Shown: one piece after another, positions 1 to 12,449 of the stretch
Layout: each line of letters begins with the position of its first letter
How positions within the stretch are numbered: position 1 is the first letter of the stretch
Origin: Glandiceps talaboti
Taxonomy: Eukaryota > Hemichordata > Enteropneusta > Spengelidae
Direction: 5' to 3'
Length of the DNA: 64,000 nucleotides
Assembly: GCF_964340395.1 (NCBI RefSeq)
Contig: NC_135564.1
Span: 4,174,861-4,238,860, forward strand
Notes under the pieces: model-generated
The model's database searches: none
Seen by the model: only the letters and a program-made list of their open reading frames with translations
What the model was told of the DNA's origin: nothing
Program-made: the position numbers and the translations under genes

Positions 1-2
1 CT

Positions 3-1695
3 GGTACAAGCAGGTCCTCGGTCATTAGGAAAAAAATGATAGAAAAAGCCCGAAAATATCCAAAAATTGCCGGAGCTGCAGGTGGAGCCGCAGGACTGTT
101 CATTCTAATTCTCCTTTGTCATATGAGAAGAAGGTGAGCAGAATTGGGTTTTTTTACAATCATATATTATAAATGTAAATGTCTACTGGAAACCAATGTA
201 TCAAGGATATACACTCTATCATTACTGCAGAAAGTATGTCATCGATAAACTATTAGACACAAACTGAAATTAATGCTGTGGTAGATTATACAAATAGCTT
301 AGAGTGGTGCCTCGTTCACCTGTATATCATTATTCATTAATGAAGATAGCATAAACACTAAGTGAGGTTGGAGAAATGAGGCCAAGAAAGTGGGTTCACT
401 ACCACAACATACTTAGTGAGAGAAAAGTGTACTGTCAGTTCTCATATCGTTTCGTCCTTAGCTTAGAAACATCACAAGACACCTAAATAAGAGAAAATAT
501 CCCATAAAAACACACTTTAAAGCTTATATTTATTTACAGCTATGAAACCCCTCGTTGAATTTTCTTGGGCAATTTTAACAATAACGTGTAAGAATCGCTT
601 ATACCGTCCAAGATTATTACAATTATTACCCTTCGTAATATTTCAAAGTCTCATTTGCATAGATTAAATAACGAGCGAATACTGTAATGTATTGTTGAAA
701 TGAAGCAATGTGCTCCAGGCGATTTATAACTTTATCATCTGACACATAAATTTCATATAGTAATTAATGAACTATATTGTACGTTCAGAAAGAAGAAAAG
801 GATGGAAATGTTGATGGGACAACGACAGATGCCTATACAAGAAAAGAAGACAAGGCCAAGAAAGAGAACTCCGAAAAAGAAAAAGAAAAAGAAAAAGAAG
901 GAAAAGCCCATAGAGGATCACATAACTCATGGGGCTCCTATGGGTCAAGGAGGTCCCGGAGTTCTAGGGGCTCCTGGAAGTCATGGACCTTATGAGAGTC
1001 ATGGACCTCATGCTGCTCAGGTGGGCCATGGGGTACCTGGAGGTCATGGCGTTCCAGGGGATTATGGGGCTCCTGGAAGTCATGGACCATATGGGAGTCA
1101 TGGACCTCATGCTGCTCAGGTGGGCCATGGGGCTCCTGGAGGTCATGGCGTTCCAGGGGATTATGGGGCTCCTGGAAGTCATGGACCTCATGGGGGTCAT
1201 GGACCTTATGCTGCTCAGGTGGGTCATGGAGCTCCCGGGAGTTACGGGGCTCCTTTAGGTCACACAACTCATATGGGGCCAACCGGCCAGGGGGGTCCTA
1301 TGGATCCATGGGCTCCTGTTGACCCTTGGGCTCCTGCGACTCCCATAACCCCATCGAAGGATAAGGGGAAAAAGAAGAAAAAGACCAAGAAAAAGCCCCC
1401 CAAAAAGCCCAAGAAAAAGACTAAGAAAAAGTCTAAGAAAAAGTCCAAGAAGAAAAAGAAACGAAAAGATGAAGTTGCAGTCTCAATATCTTCATCATCG
1501 ACTTCTGTTGATACAAGTACTACTGTAAGCAGTGATAGTTCTGATAGTAGTGAAGTCAGCAGTGATGGTTCTGATAGTAGTGAAGTCAGCAGTGATGAAT
1601 CCTCCAACGCTTCTTCCGATGACACATCCAACCAAAGCTCGGATGACACTTCGGAGGATTCTTCTGTCGAATCCTCGGATGAAAGCAGTGACTAA
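3..1695 (+). CDS. Single-pass membrane protein with Gly/His/Pro-repeat, Lys-rich and Ser/Asp-rich tail (3' part)
   Basis: Two exons are visible: 3-133 (coding frame from base 3, start outside the window) and 789-1695, stop TAA at 1693-1695. The donor AAG|GTGAGC at 133/134 and the acceptor TTCAG| at 788/789 join in phase 2 and keep one open frame, giving 345 visible residues. Residues 22-39 form a hydrophobic segment rich in small residues (AGAAGGAAGLFILILLC). It is followed at once by HMRRRKKKR, so the tail is probably cytoplasmic by the positive-inside rule. The tail then has a poly-Lys stretch, three copies of a 33-residue Gly/Ala/Pro/His repeat, a second long Lys block (about residues 235-270) and a Ser/Asp/Glu-rich end with many possible casein-kinase-2 sites. 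The repeat is collagen-like in composition but lacks strict Gly-X-Y periodicity. The protein is not recognised and its function is unknown. An ATG at 802 in the same frame would give a shorter product without the membrane segment. The exact splice-matched frame favours the two-exon reading. Confidence 0.6.
967..1245 (+). repeat. 99-bp in-frame tandem repeat, about 2.8 copies
   Basis: Copies start at 967, 1066 and 1165; the last is cut to 27 codons. Each encodes a 33-residue unit beginning GAPGSHGPY/H and containing AAQVGHG and GGHGVPGDY. Copies differ by few substitutions and keep the frame, so this is a recent coding minisatellite. Confidence 0.9.
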
Positions 1696-1942
1696 ATTGA
1701 CTAGAACTCTTAATTTACTAAAACTAATGCAATGTGTTAATACTTCTCAAATGTGACTTGCAGACAAGGCCCAGTTTTTGGATGGTTTTATATAAATATC
1801 GCCTCTGACGATTTGAGAGATGACATTAGATCGAGCCTTAAAGGCAAGCGATAGCTAGAGGGGATGCTATCCTTCATATCTATTATCTGATTGAACAGCC
1901 TGCAAGACATTGTAACCTATGTAATTCACCACTACTGTCAAT

Positions 1943-1948
1943 ATTAAA
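1943..1948 (+). other. Candidate poly(A) signal ATTAAA
   Basis: ATTAAA lies about 250 bases after the stop codon at 1695 and is the first reasonable polyadenylation hexamer downstream. Bases 1696-2240 hold no other gene that I can support. Confidence 0.35.
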
Positions 1949-2247
1949 CTCATGACACGTTTGACGTTATCATGTACATAATACCCAACAGCTTTTGAAG
2001 GAATAGTCCGCATGCGCATTTGTAGGAGCAATAATTCCAAGTGAGTATGTTATCAAGAATGGAATATTCACTCTGTACTAGGCATGTCCTTTTTTGTATG
2101 ATGATCCCTATGTCAAGGTAAAATGTAGTTGGAGATAACGCAATCATAGTATTATATCAATTGTGTGTGTTAAACCCAGGGTGTCATTTCTCTGTACGCA
2201 TGCCGGAGTTGATAAAAATTATATTATATATAACAAATTTAGTTTAC

Positions 2248-2385
2248 TAAGAAATTGTTGAGCCAGACCATAAAATGTAGCAAATCTGGTAAGAAATTGT
2301 TAAGCCAGACGATAAAATGTAGCAAATTCAGTAAGACATTGTTGGGCCAGACAATAAAATGTAGCACTGTTAGTAAGATTTTTGT
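2248..2385. repeat. 42-bp minisatellite, 3-4 copies, of a dispersed family
   Basis: The core GAAATTGTTGAGCCAGAC followed by ATAAAATGTAGCAAA recurs at 2251, 2293 and 2335, exactly 42 bases apart, with a decayed fourth copy near 2376. Related units appear at 15345-15365 and 15690-15765, at 23600-23745, and in degenerate form at 41060-41295. In some places they lie in the opposite orientation. This looks like the internal repeat of a small transposable element. Confidence 0.75.
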
Positions 2386-3339
2386 CACAACACAGGACGA
2401 TTTGTAATTGTTTGTACTTACTGATTTCTAGTGTAATATTAAAATTACTGCTGACTAGCTTCTCGTCAAATATGTTCACAGTGCAATGATGTTTCAACAA
2501 TACCAAATACTCAAAGCTGAAGGCTGGAACCGTAAAACCACTTTGTACATTTTAGAAGAAGATACAAATAAACACACTAAGCAAATTATTATTAGGAAAG
2601 ATAGATTTTTATTGTTAGAAATCAATCAGAATTGGTCAAAAATTTCTGACATTCTTAACATTTACGGACATGCCCAATAATTCACATATAGCTAAAAGCA
2701 GAAACAACTCGAGATCTCACATCAAAGCAACAAATACAACGATATTGTCAAAATCTGGCTGGCAATGGTGATGACGGACGTTACACATCTCGTTCTTGAA
2801 ACAAGACGCCGTACTCGTTATTGTTCGCTTTTACAAAATATATATGAAGTACAGATCCAAATTACCGTAAGATTTGCACAAATATGTTTGATTTATAAGA
2901 ACATTATGCGTAGAAATGGATGGTGAAATGTGCATACTTTTATCTGCTATAAAAATCAATATGTTTCTGAAATCCATTAATTTTACATTGAAGAGAGGGA
3001 ATGAATGTATCATTGGCACTTTGATATGAAACCGATGTTCTATACTATATATGTAATTTCGGCAGATAAGGAATGCGAAATTTTGCATTGCAATACAATG
3101 GAAATTCGAATTGAATAGCTTGGTTTATAATAATGTAATGAAGAAACCGTGGCAATGAGATATAAACGAATTAATGACACAGAATTATGCATGTAGTTTC
3201 CAAATGAAATGTGCTAAAATGAAAAGTCACTAGGGTCGTGAGGTGAATATGATATCTTTCGTTAAAAGTGCTAGTAGTTAGTCTAAGTTGCATTTTGTCT
3301 GCATCTGAGTCATGAACGAGGCGTCCCGGGCGTTGATTT
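2386..3339. other. No gene seen
   Basis: Short open frames of up to 85 codons occur here on both strands, but none has splice sites, a signal peptide or a recognisable domain. Part of this stretch is probably the 3' UTR of the minus-strand peptide gene that stops at 3340. Confidence 0.5.
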
Positions 3340-6300
3340 TCAAGCGTGTTCCATGCGTCTCTCGATATCATAGGTGACCGTTATCAATTTCAGCAGCTGA
3401 AAGAGAATAATTTATGTAAATGCAAACTCACTTTAGAACGAACCGTATTCAACACTCCAATCCAGGGAATAAGTCATTGTTATTGATTGTATACCCCTCA
3501 TTAAAGGGCTATGTAACTTACACACTAAGACCTAACAAAAATATTGTTTGGTTCCGGTTACCCGACCCCACCTAGTTTTTCACTGCCGACCCTAAACTTT
3601 TTTTTTTACATATTCGAGAAAAAATAATATGAATTCGTGAAAATTGTGAAGTCTCGCCAGAAATACTTGATGCGGAAACTGACATCAACTTAAAAAGACC
3701 GTATGAAACTGTTCTTCCGATCTGTAATGGCTTACATGTGATGGGAAGAAACCAATAACACAGAGACCATTTGAAAATCGATGGAAAACGCAAACTACCT
3801 GAACTAGACACTCACACATGAAAAAAGTCTAATGAAATAAAATAAAAAATCTACCTACCCAACCTATTCTAAAATTGAGCGTAATCGGAACCAAATAATA
3901 TTTTATTAGGCCTAATATACGTTTGTAACACTTCCATTAAAACAATGCTCTGCCTGACCATTCCCATTTGTGTGCCTACATCCTTGTTTTTTTCACTTCA
4001 GTATGTGTATGTCCTCATAAGTGATAATGTAGATCTATTTGTCGTTTTCAATCGATTTTATTAACGTATTGACAACGACATTGTATGTACAGTTGATAAT
4101 TTCACGTATTAAATGAGCCGTGTTTGATGATAATGACGGACATAGTGTGTGTCTATAACAAGATGTAGTTGAGGCCATGTTAAGGGGTGGTGAACTGTGT
4201 GTGGGGGGCGTGTTTATGTATGTGTACGGATGGATGGATGGTTTGTTAGGTGAGCGGATGAGTTGTTGGTTGGTTGGTTGGTTGGTTGGATGGTTGGATG
4301 GGGATGGATGGATGGCAGGGATATGAATGGATGAGTGGATAGATAGGCATGGACGGACGGATGGCTGGATGAATGAATGGGTGAAATATAAAATATAAGA
4401 GAGAAGGGCAAATGACTTGTACATGAATGTAAAAATGTTTATGTATTATTTTGCCATGCTTGAATATAATTGTATTTTAATCCTGTCCATGTTAAATCAT
4501 GTACACGTGTCAGTAACAAGACAGCTCACAGTTGAGATATTCAAACACTGTGAATAGTGAATCAGAAATAGCAAAATTGAAGACACTAGGTATTGAAATC
4601 CCGAGTATTGTGGTGTACATCCATGGAAAACTAATCTGACTTGTACATAACCTGTAATAGTCCCAAGTGTGTAATTCAATAAGACAAAATATTAAACATT
4701 CATTTAGTATTCGAGATATAGCATATTCTAATAATTAATATTAATTTCGAAGACATATTGTCAATATTAATAAACTATATCTTTTGTGTATGAGTTTAGA
4801 TGACTTCGGGTAGGCATAGCAATTATCACACATACCTTACAGCGCAAGTACTTTATATAAGATGTATGCCGACATACTCCAGGAATCGATTCGCTAGTCT
4901 CTTGTCTAGGCGGTGAAAGAGTATCACTAGCTTGGTTTCCAACAATCATTGCCTGTGAAAAGGTATTGTACGTCAGTATCAGGTTTATACAGCGTGGATG
5001 TATGAAATGGGATAGAAAACCTCACATAGTTATCTATATTGTTTGATCGGGGTGAAAACTTTTCAAACTTTGACTATTGCACAACGTTTAGTGAGGAGAT
5101 AGCATTCTAGCCGCAACAGAAACAACCCCCACATCACCACCACCACCACAAATTCTACTACTACCCATTAAAAGCTGACGGAAAGTATATAATATAAAAT
5201 TAGTGAGCAACAGTGGACACAATATAGATAGTATGACAAACCCCCATGACACACAAGTGCAAGTGTGGCGTTCTCAGGGTATATGCATTATTTTTTTTAC
5301 AGTAATTAGTGTTCTCCGAGGCCATACTTGCACAAACGTAGCGAATACAAATACAGCAGCAAACACAGCAATCACGAGTGCAAATACCCCAGAGTATTCA
5401 TACGGGCACTCACGCGGAATGATCAGGTTCTCTTTAAATATTACGACATATGTTTATCTGAAACAGGACATTTCAGTAAACTGACAATGTGCGATCACGA
5501 GCTTTTGTGTACAAAAACGAACATGCCCTCATTTGCATATCATTGGCATGCAAGTATGTGTTTTCAGTATTGCACTGCAGTGCAAATACCACTAGAATGC
5601 GCGCACATCGGTGCAAGTAATCAATTGTAAATATGCAATAATATACTTACTTCATTAGTACCAGATGTCTTTGGTTCTTTCGGAATGTTTTCTAGCACTG
5701 TGTTGGCATCGTAGTCACGTGATGAATCATAAGGGGACACTTTCCTATCACTTCGTTTACCTTGGAAAAATTAAAACCGTCATTATTATTATTTTTTTAA
5801 ATCCCAGAATCTTGTATTGAATCAGATGTGTTTTGCAACCCTTTAATTCAAATAAACGCTTTCGTACTGTAAATTTCTGTGTAAACTTTCGGCGTACTAG
5901 GGAGCCCAATATCTAATTTTTCATTTCTTTTCACTCTTTTATCGACTTTTTTGTTTCGTTGTTAAATCTTGACTGACTCCTTATCGTGCACGACTCCACC
6001 CTGAGTGACGTCAGAATATACTGAAGTATTTGATATTCTATGCATAATTACATGTAAGGAGGAGTACGCTATTATTATGGACACGTTTCCTCTATATATT
6101 TCGCCAATGTAAGGGTTTTCATAATTGAAATCAATCAACAAAAGCCACTATAGTATTCATCGTTTGGCCCACGCTTTTCAATTGGACACACTGTGCAACA
6201 AATCGTTGTATTTGAAAATCATAACCATATTACTTTCTTGAAGGTCTCATTATAGAATGATAAAGTAATGTGACAAGTAGCCAAGATAAACCTGGACATA

Positions 6301-9300
6301 AAGACTGTCAATCTTAGTACATTCATATTATTTTTTGCCGCTTAAAATATTTAGCAGAAATACAAATTTTGAGTTTGCTTCCACTTTATTCTGAAAATAT
6401 CACTTTTGTAAGTTAATACATTGATTCGTTCTTTTCTGTAATGTGATTTCGATCTGTGAGATTGCTGTTGTATATAATAATGTCATTTTGTTGCAAACAA
6501 CTCGCGCCGAAATGTCTATATAACCCCCACCCCACCCCACCCCACCCACGTGTCCTTCTCCTTACCACTATCCCTAATCGTGCATAGGTATAAAACACAA
6601 AAAATCATCAACGTGTCACGATTGCCTCTTAACAATATCACGAGATCAACCCTGTCACTGCTAATACATTTATGAGGTCGTTAAATGTGAACACACTATG
6701 ATATCGATGTGTCCATGCTGTCAGAAAAGTACACCCCAATTCTTATGATAAAATTCAAAACGTCAGAGTAACGCTTTCCCCTTTCTTGTAACTACTAGTG
6801 AAATACCTTCGATTGATTTTTCTTTTCAAATACCAGTCTACATAATATAAATTGGTTGCCTGCGTCATGTACGTACGTGTCAACCTCACTTTATCCATGT
6901 CCCGACACCGAATACAATTGTATTAAAATTTAAGTCTTGTTAACACAAACACATTTAACTATGTGTCGAGCAAAGTCAAACCTACATATTCAATAGTCGC
7001 AGCTCAATGTTGTGAGCAGCTGCTGGTTTGTTCGATGTACAGATCGAAGTTTTTCCATTATTACGAAAACATGTAACAGTTTCCGCATTATTTGCAACAC
7101 GAATTCCGTCTGTCGATTTTGAAGTAAAAGCGTAAAGCTTTACAAGTAAATTAAAACGATGTTGGTCCGCTAGCAACAAGTAAGAAATACAACATTACTA
7201 TATGAGGTCATTTTCATTAAGCACATCGAAATATTCGAACCTGGTAATAAACATTGCAATAAATTGTATAGTTTAGTATTAGACAAGACATTCAGTTTTA
7301 GACATTATATAATTTTTTTTTTAAAAGACGTAATTTTTGGAAACTCACGACGCTTAATAAGCGTTATGATATTCACATAATGATGATGATGATAATGATA
7401 ATAGGAATATTTCCATTCGCAGTGCAAAAGTTATAATACGGGTGACTCTTATCTGGCAATATCTAGCTAGGGGAATCCTAAACTGTGCCCGTAACACCCA
7501 CTCGCCCTTCCTCCCCTCCCCCACCAATACTTTGCACGCACGCGTATAGACACATGCTACAGGTCATATAATTGCATGGCAAACTGAACATCAGCTATAG
7601 CATGTGATATGTGTGGGTTTTATATCACCACCTTCCTATGTTAAAGACATACTAAAAACAAAGCAAAAAAAAATGAATGAATGACGCAATCATGACGAAC
7701 GTATTGAGGAGTAAAATACGCATATATAACTCATTTGGTGAAAACGAGTAACGCATTACTACCTGTTTCTGTTTTGATAGATTGATGTGACATTAATGGA
7801 ATTTAACGATCTTGCTTGACTCGTTCACAAGAGCTTCAGTTACTCTAAGGTTATAAATTATTTGCCATGTCGTTCTGACGTATCTTTAAAAATACTAATG
7901 GATCTACTATGTATACCTACAATACAAACAGAATCGTCTGCTGTAAACAAAAACGTCATGCGAAAGGAAAAGAACTAGCGTATGGTGGCAAGTTAGGTTT
8001 GACGCAAAACATTAAAGTAATAACATATTTTTCAATATGGGTGTAGGAGAGAGTCGCATACCCTGGAGTGATTACTGTAGAAGAGTGTAATTGTTACAGT
8101 ATTTCAAACAATATAACAGTGTTGATTGATGAAATCTGCAGGTAACTATGAATATGAACGAATTGGAATTATGAACATTTGAATTCGAATCATTCGAATT
8201 CGAATCAAAACTCCATTATAAGCAAAGTTCGTGAAGTAACATGGCAGCATAAATGATTCTATATGCAAATTTTGTAGAGAAACATCAATAAGAGTGAGAG
8301 TTCCAATCATCTTGGATAAAATGCATCGACAATGTGCTACTCATATACTGTACTAATGAATGCCTTACATCGCATATGAAATAGGATACGAACGACACAT
8401 TTCTACGTACTGTGCCTAGTTGTTCAATTTATGCATTGCACGTCAAATGACACATTGATGTTACAATTCAGATGAGTATCCAATATTTTGTGCCACATTA
8501 AAATCAAAATGTTTACTGTAAGTCTATACAGAAGTGAAATGAAAACACCTCCACCCCATTATGGTTTGCCTTATGTTCACTCTCAACACACACGCACACA
8601 TGTCTAAATCAGCACTACGAATCAGCATTATACAAGTAGCAAAACTGATGAAAAAAAATAGTATCGAGACAAATTATTACTAAACTTACAGCTGTCATAA
8701 GGTAAATTAATTATGAATATCAATAACGTATGTCGAAAATTAAAAACAATCTAACAAACTATTTGGATGCAAATAAATACAAGATCTCACATGACGTTTG
8801 GCCTCATATGACGACTCAGATATGCATGTATATCATATCATAATTCATATCATAATTCATATAATAATTTAGATCATAATTCATATATCATATCATATAT
8901 CATATATGTCATGTCATGTCATATCATATATCATATCATATATCATATCACATCACATCACATCATATCATATCATATATCATATAATATCATATCATAT
9001 CATATCATATCATATCATATCATATCATATCCAGTGTAATATAATAGTTTATTGGTTAAGACAGTGTATATAAAGTTGACTCGTTTTATATCTCAGCCAG
9101 TAGCTAGAAAAATTGTGGCGTAAATTAATTATGAATATCAATAACGTATGTCGAAAATTAAAAACAATCTAACAAACTATTTGGATGCAAATAAATACAA
9201 GATCTCACATGACGTTTGGCCTCATATGACGACTCAGATATGCATGTATATCATATCATAATTCATATCATAATTCATATAATAATTTAGATCATAATTC

Positions 9301-10529
9301 ATATATCATATCATATATCATATATGTCATGTCATGTCATGTCATATCATATATCATATCATATATCATATCACATCACATCACATCATATCATATCATA
9401 TATCGTATAATATCATATCATATCATATCATATCATATCATATCCAGTGTAATATAATAGTTTATTGGTTAAGACAGTGTATTTAAAGTTGACTCGTTTT
9501 ATATCTCAGCCAGTAGCTAGAAAAATTGTGGCGTGAATTATGAATAAACGGTGGGGAAAAAAGAAGAAAAAATTTAAATGCTGACCGTTCTTTAACAGAG
9601 TTCATAATGTAATCGAAATGAAAGGAAAACTAAATTTAGAAGTGTAAATCGTACAAATATATTAAAATATTCGCCTCAACAAAGTGCTAGGGAATGGTTT
9701 TGTGACACATGGGAACTTTAAGATCGTATAATTATGAATATACTTGACAGATTTCCTGAGGTTTATGTACTGTGTTCTTTGCCTGGTGTGGATAGTAAAA
9801 GTAACGAATCAAGTGTAATAAAGATAAGAACGTTCGCATTAGCAACAAACATTAGCCTACTGTTTTCAACACCATTCGCCATTGGAGCAAAATGCTCATA
9901 GAGATATTTGGCGACAGTATATTTCGCTTTTTTGTAAAAGGAAAACGAAAGACGAGATTAAAAACGCGCGTCTGTCTTTTGTATGGTAGATTGATATGAT
10001 ATAAATTGACTTTAAAGATTCCGAGTTTCCCTTTTGCCAAATTTATAGACTAATACAACTAAATTGAAGACGCATTTCTGAATGTACGATCTATTTGTAC
10101 TATTACATGTACTACATATACGATGATGGATAGAAATATAAATATCTTCTACAAAGACACGACGTAAAAGTGAGCAACCGTGAACGTGCATACAGAGTGT
10201 AAATTTTATGACTCTACATACGTAGCCGGGTTGTTTGGTTATGAGAGTATGAGAGTAATAGCCTTAAGTGGTGAACTACTATGAATACTATATAACTAAC
10301 CTTATACACACGGTGAGTAAAAATGCAGTGAGACTTTTACTTGTAATTATATTGAAAGTGCATTCAGAATGTTAAAAACTGCTGTGAAGTCATTCTCACC
10401 TAGTTGGCCGTATAACCATTGCAGTGACATCGTGGATTTGGTTTTCTTACGTGCCTGTGCATCTACCGTCAAACATAAAACAAGCAGATATAGCACAAAG
10501 ATGGTTCGAAGGACCGAGAGTCTTTCCAT
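3340..10529 (-). CDS. Amidated-neuropeptide-like precursor, paralog B (4 coding exons, 137 aa)
   Basis: Exons on the minus strand are 10529-10400, 5760-5651, 4952-4836 and 3396-3340 (TGA at 3342-3340). Donors are G|GTGAGA, GAA|GTAAGT and AAG|GTATGT; acceptors are CCAAG|, TTTTCACAG| and CTCTTTCAG|. Intron phases are 1, 0, 0. Residues 1-24 are a signal peptide (hydrophobic core IFVLYLLVLCLTV, probable cut after VDA). A basic site RKK (27-29) precedes TKSTMSLQWLYGQL and the amidation/cleavage signal GKR (44-46). The expected product is a short peptide ending QWLYGQL-amide. The Gly-44 codon is split by intron 1. Another dibasic pair is RK 49-50. The spacer is acidic/Ser-rich. The C-terminus (SYIKYLRCK then LLKLITV) is amphipathic and resembles paralog A at the same exon junction. 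The W-x-Y-G core recalls GnRH only weakly. No known family was assigned, so function as a secreted signal is inferred from architecture. The intron of about 4.6 kb between exons 1 and 2 holds no further coding exon that I can see. Confidence 0.68.
3529..3912. mobile_element. MITE-like element related to the one at 61849-62360
   Basis: The ends are inverted: GACCTAACAAAAATATTG at the left and, read from the right, GGCCTAATAAAATATTAT, both continuing into TTTGGTTCCG. The right half is clearly homologous to 62085-62360 (ATGGAAAAC, GAACTAGAC, TCTACCTACC, GGAACCA). The element lies in intron 3 of the minus-strand peptide gene. It has no transposase frame, so it is non-autonomous. The target duplication is not clear. 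Confidence 0.65.
4226..4382. repeat. Degenerate TGGA/TGGT tetranucleotide tract
   Basis: TGGA, TGGT and GGTT units run with interruptions. The minus-strand translation is Ser/Ile/His/Pro repeats, as expected from a (TCCA)n microsatellite and not from a gene. Confidence 0.85.
6522..6549 (-). other. G-quadruplex candidate on the minus strand
   Basis: The plus strand reads CCCCCA followed by three CCCCA units and CCCA. The minus strand therefore has five G-runs of three or more with one-base loops. It sits in intron 1 of the minus-strand peptide gene. No other feature was seen in 5761-8700. Confidence 0.55.
8703..9533. repeat. Two tandem copies of a ~418-bp unit with an internal ATATC satellite
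   Basis: TAAATTAATTATGAATATC starts at 8703 and again at 9121. Each copy has about 125 bases of unique sequence, about 190 bases of ATATC/CATAT/CACATC microsatellite, and a 3' part ending AGCTAGAAAAATTGTGGCGT. The copies are nearly identical outside the microsatellite, where they differ by a few units. The array is inside intron 1 of the minus-strand peptide gene. Confidence 0.92.
9534..10399. other. Intronic sequence, nothing further seen
   Basis: Bases 9534-10399 belong to intron 1 of the minus-strand peptide gene. No exon, RNA gene or repeat array could be supported. Confidence 0.5.
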
Positions 10530-10700
10530 GTTCTGCTTCTCACTCGTGTCTCGGCGATTTTGTCACGAAACAAGAGATTTCACATCTTTTTACTTGGTCC
10601 CTTTTTGAAAGGGGCGTGCATAAAAGATATTTGCGTCACGTGTTTATTATTCAAGGCATGCGGATGATTAATATTCATACTGAAAGCATGCCACACTTTC
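10530..10700 (-). promoter_or_regulatory. Probable 5' UTR/promoter region of peptide gene B
   Basis: Reading the minus strand towards the start codon at 10529, there is a CACGTGACGCAA block (10628-10639, an E-box overlapping a CRE/C-EBP-like half site) and a CGCCCC box (10612-10617). No TATAAA was found at a fitting distance on that strand. A pair of GCATGC palindromes (10657-10662 and 10686-10691) brackets 23 bases of AT-rich DNA. Regulatory function is inferred. Confidence 0.3.
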
Positions 10701-11027
10701 CCTTGTTATTCAATGTGACAGATAAATGACAAGTAAGTCCACTCCTTGACTACGTATACGCACGTGTTTAAAAACAGTTCATCATATGTACATACGCTTG
10801 AGAGCGTCTTGACACCTCCTTGTTAACAATGCATGAGGAGATGCTGAACAGAACTTCTACCAAACAGTAATGACAATGGTAATAATAGTCAGACTTGTAC
10901 TAAGTTTCTGTGAAAATAGACAAAGTGAAAATGCAACAGCAGCGATCATTAGGTCTCAAAATTGAAGTCATATTATAATTATGGGAATAGAGTGTGTTAA
11001 ACTTTAAGATTCTACCAACTTTCACTA
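10701..11027. other. No gene seen
   Basis: AT-rich sequence upstream of peptide gene B, without splice-bounded open frames. Confidence 0.45.
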
Positions 11028-11268
11028 GCTGCTGACCATGGATTTTGTTTGAACTTTAAAAAGAGTTTACCTTGTGTAGTCGTGTGAACGCTGTTACTGT
11101 TTACATCAGTAACTAAATCAAGAGCCCACACAGTGTAAGTGATGTTTGTACGTTATCTTTATGGTGTCTATCTCAACATGAAACCTTGTGATTAGGCTCA
11201 CTGATCTTGATATTTCATTTAATAGCTTTGGCTAGCTTCTGGAAAAAGAGCTGTAATAAATTAAAAAT
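11028..11268 (+). repeat. ~240-bp interspersed repeat, copy 1
   Basis: GCTGCTGACCATGGATTTTG through AATAGCTTTGGCTAGCTTCT matches 36812-37055 in the same orientation, with about 80% identity by eye. No terminal inverted repeats or tail were found. The minus strand of both copies can encode FLKFKQNPWSAA, but the frames are otherwise broken. It may be an old element or a duplicated conserved segment. Confidence 0.75.
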
Positions 11269-12449
11269 GCAAAAGTAGTATGTCTATTTTGTTCGTTTCA
11301 TGTCAACTTTTCCTGAGATTTCAATCCTGCTAAATTGTAAGCTAGTACTTGTCAGTCTCGCCCACTGTAATTAAGTGATTCTCAAGAATATCACACAAAT
11401 AATAAAGTTGTAATTGGTCCGACATGAAATAGATGCCCGGCTATCAATCAGTCTGACAGTTCAATCTTTACAGAGATGTAGTTAGACCAGTCACGTGATT
11501 TTGAGCTGCACTTGAAGCTTCGTCTAATTAACAATAGTGTAGGACAATGGGGACGATCATATTCTGTGAAACGATTGGTATGAGTGTCACGAGAGTTGAT
11601 TCCTCGCTATACATGAAACGCCGGAGGAAGGAAAATATCACAGAAAAGGCAGTGAAGGCAAAGTAAGACATCACAGGGGAATTTTACGACCCCAATCTTC
11701 TCTCATATAGCAACCTGAACTGTTGAAGAGTTATCTTGGCTGCCTACCGTTGTCTGCTTGAAGGAATAATCGTGTTTTATTTGTAGATAATTAGGCCAGG
11801 TTGTTGAAAGATTTATGCGAAGCTTTCTGCAAGTCTATATCATGCCTGAAACCCATATAAAAAGATAACAATTTCTGTAAGCTGTTGGGGAGATATAGCG
11901 TGTTATTTGTCCCTCGGGGTCAAATATCTCTCTAAAAGGAATATCCATATGTCAATTAAAAAAACGTAATATCCGAGAACAAAACAATTCAATATTTCAT
12001 TCAAAGTTTTATCATGGCAAAACAGTAGATAACGTCGGGGAATATGAAACAACGATAGCTCGTGTACCATGTAGCATTGATACAGTCATGACGGGGAATG
12101 TTACCTTATGAGCCGGTAAAATTCTCCATCTTATCGTATTTGATGATCTGCGAGTCTCCAGTCTTTTAGCCACCCCTTCAGTCTGTCTTTCTACCGTTCA
12201 TTGTTGATCCATTTCATGATGTCCTGTATATTTTAACTGATAAAGGAGGGAGTGGGGGCAGGTGTCTTCAAGTTAAATATAGTATTTCACAAAGAGACCC
12301 TCCTCCAAACAGAACTATCGCAGATGCAATTCATTTTGAAATACACAGAAAGTAAAAAAAAAAAACGTTAACATTCATTTGCGTTTCTAAATAATAGTCA
12401 ATGCAGCTTTTAACATTGAATACGCGAGTACACGTACGTTATACATAAA
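11269..12449. other. No gene seen
   Basis: No splice-supported open frame, RNA gene or tandem array. Bases 12441-12449 are the left target duplication of the next element. Confidence 0.45.

Noticed and set aside
938-1649. Minus-strand frames of 87-126 codons opposite the first gene
   Set aside because: They are shadows of the repeat-rich plus-strand exon, which alone joins in phase to the upstream membrane exon.
3572-3811. Minus-strand frame of 79 codons
   Set aside because: It lies inside a MITE-like repeat whose relative at 61849-62360 contains the same frame fragment (IGRTV-Y-LFKLMSVSAS); no independent evidence of a gene.
8821-9455. CRISPR-like array
   Set aside because: The repeats are simple ATATC/CATAT units within a ~418-bp tandem duplication in eukaryotic DNA; there are no spacers.
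10369-10729. Plus-strand frames of 79 and 101 codons
   Set aside because: They are opposite exon 1 of peptide gene B and lack splice or signal support.
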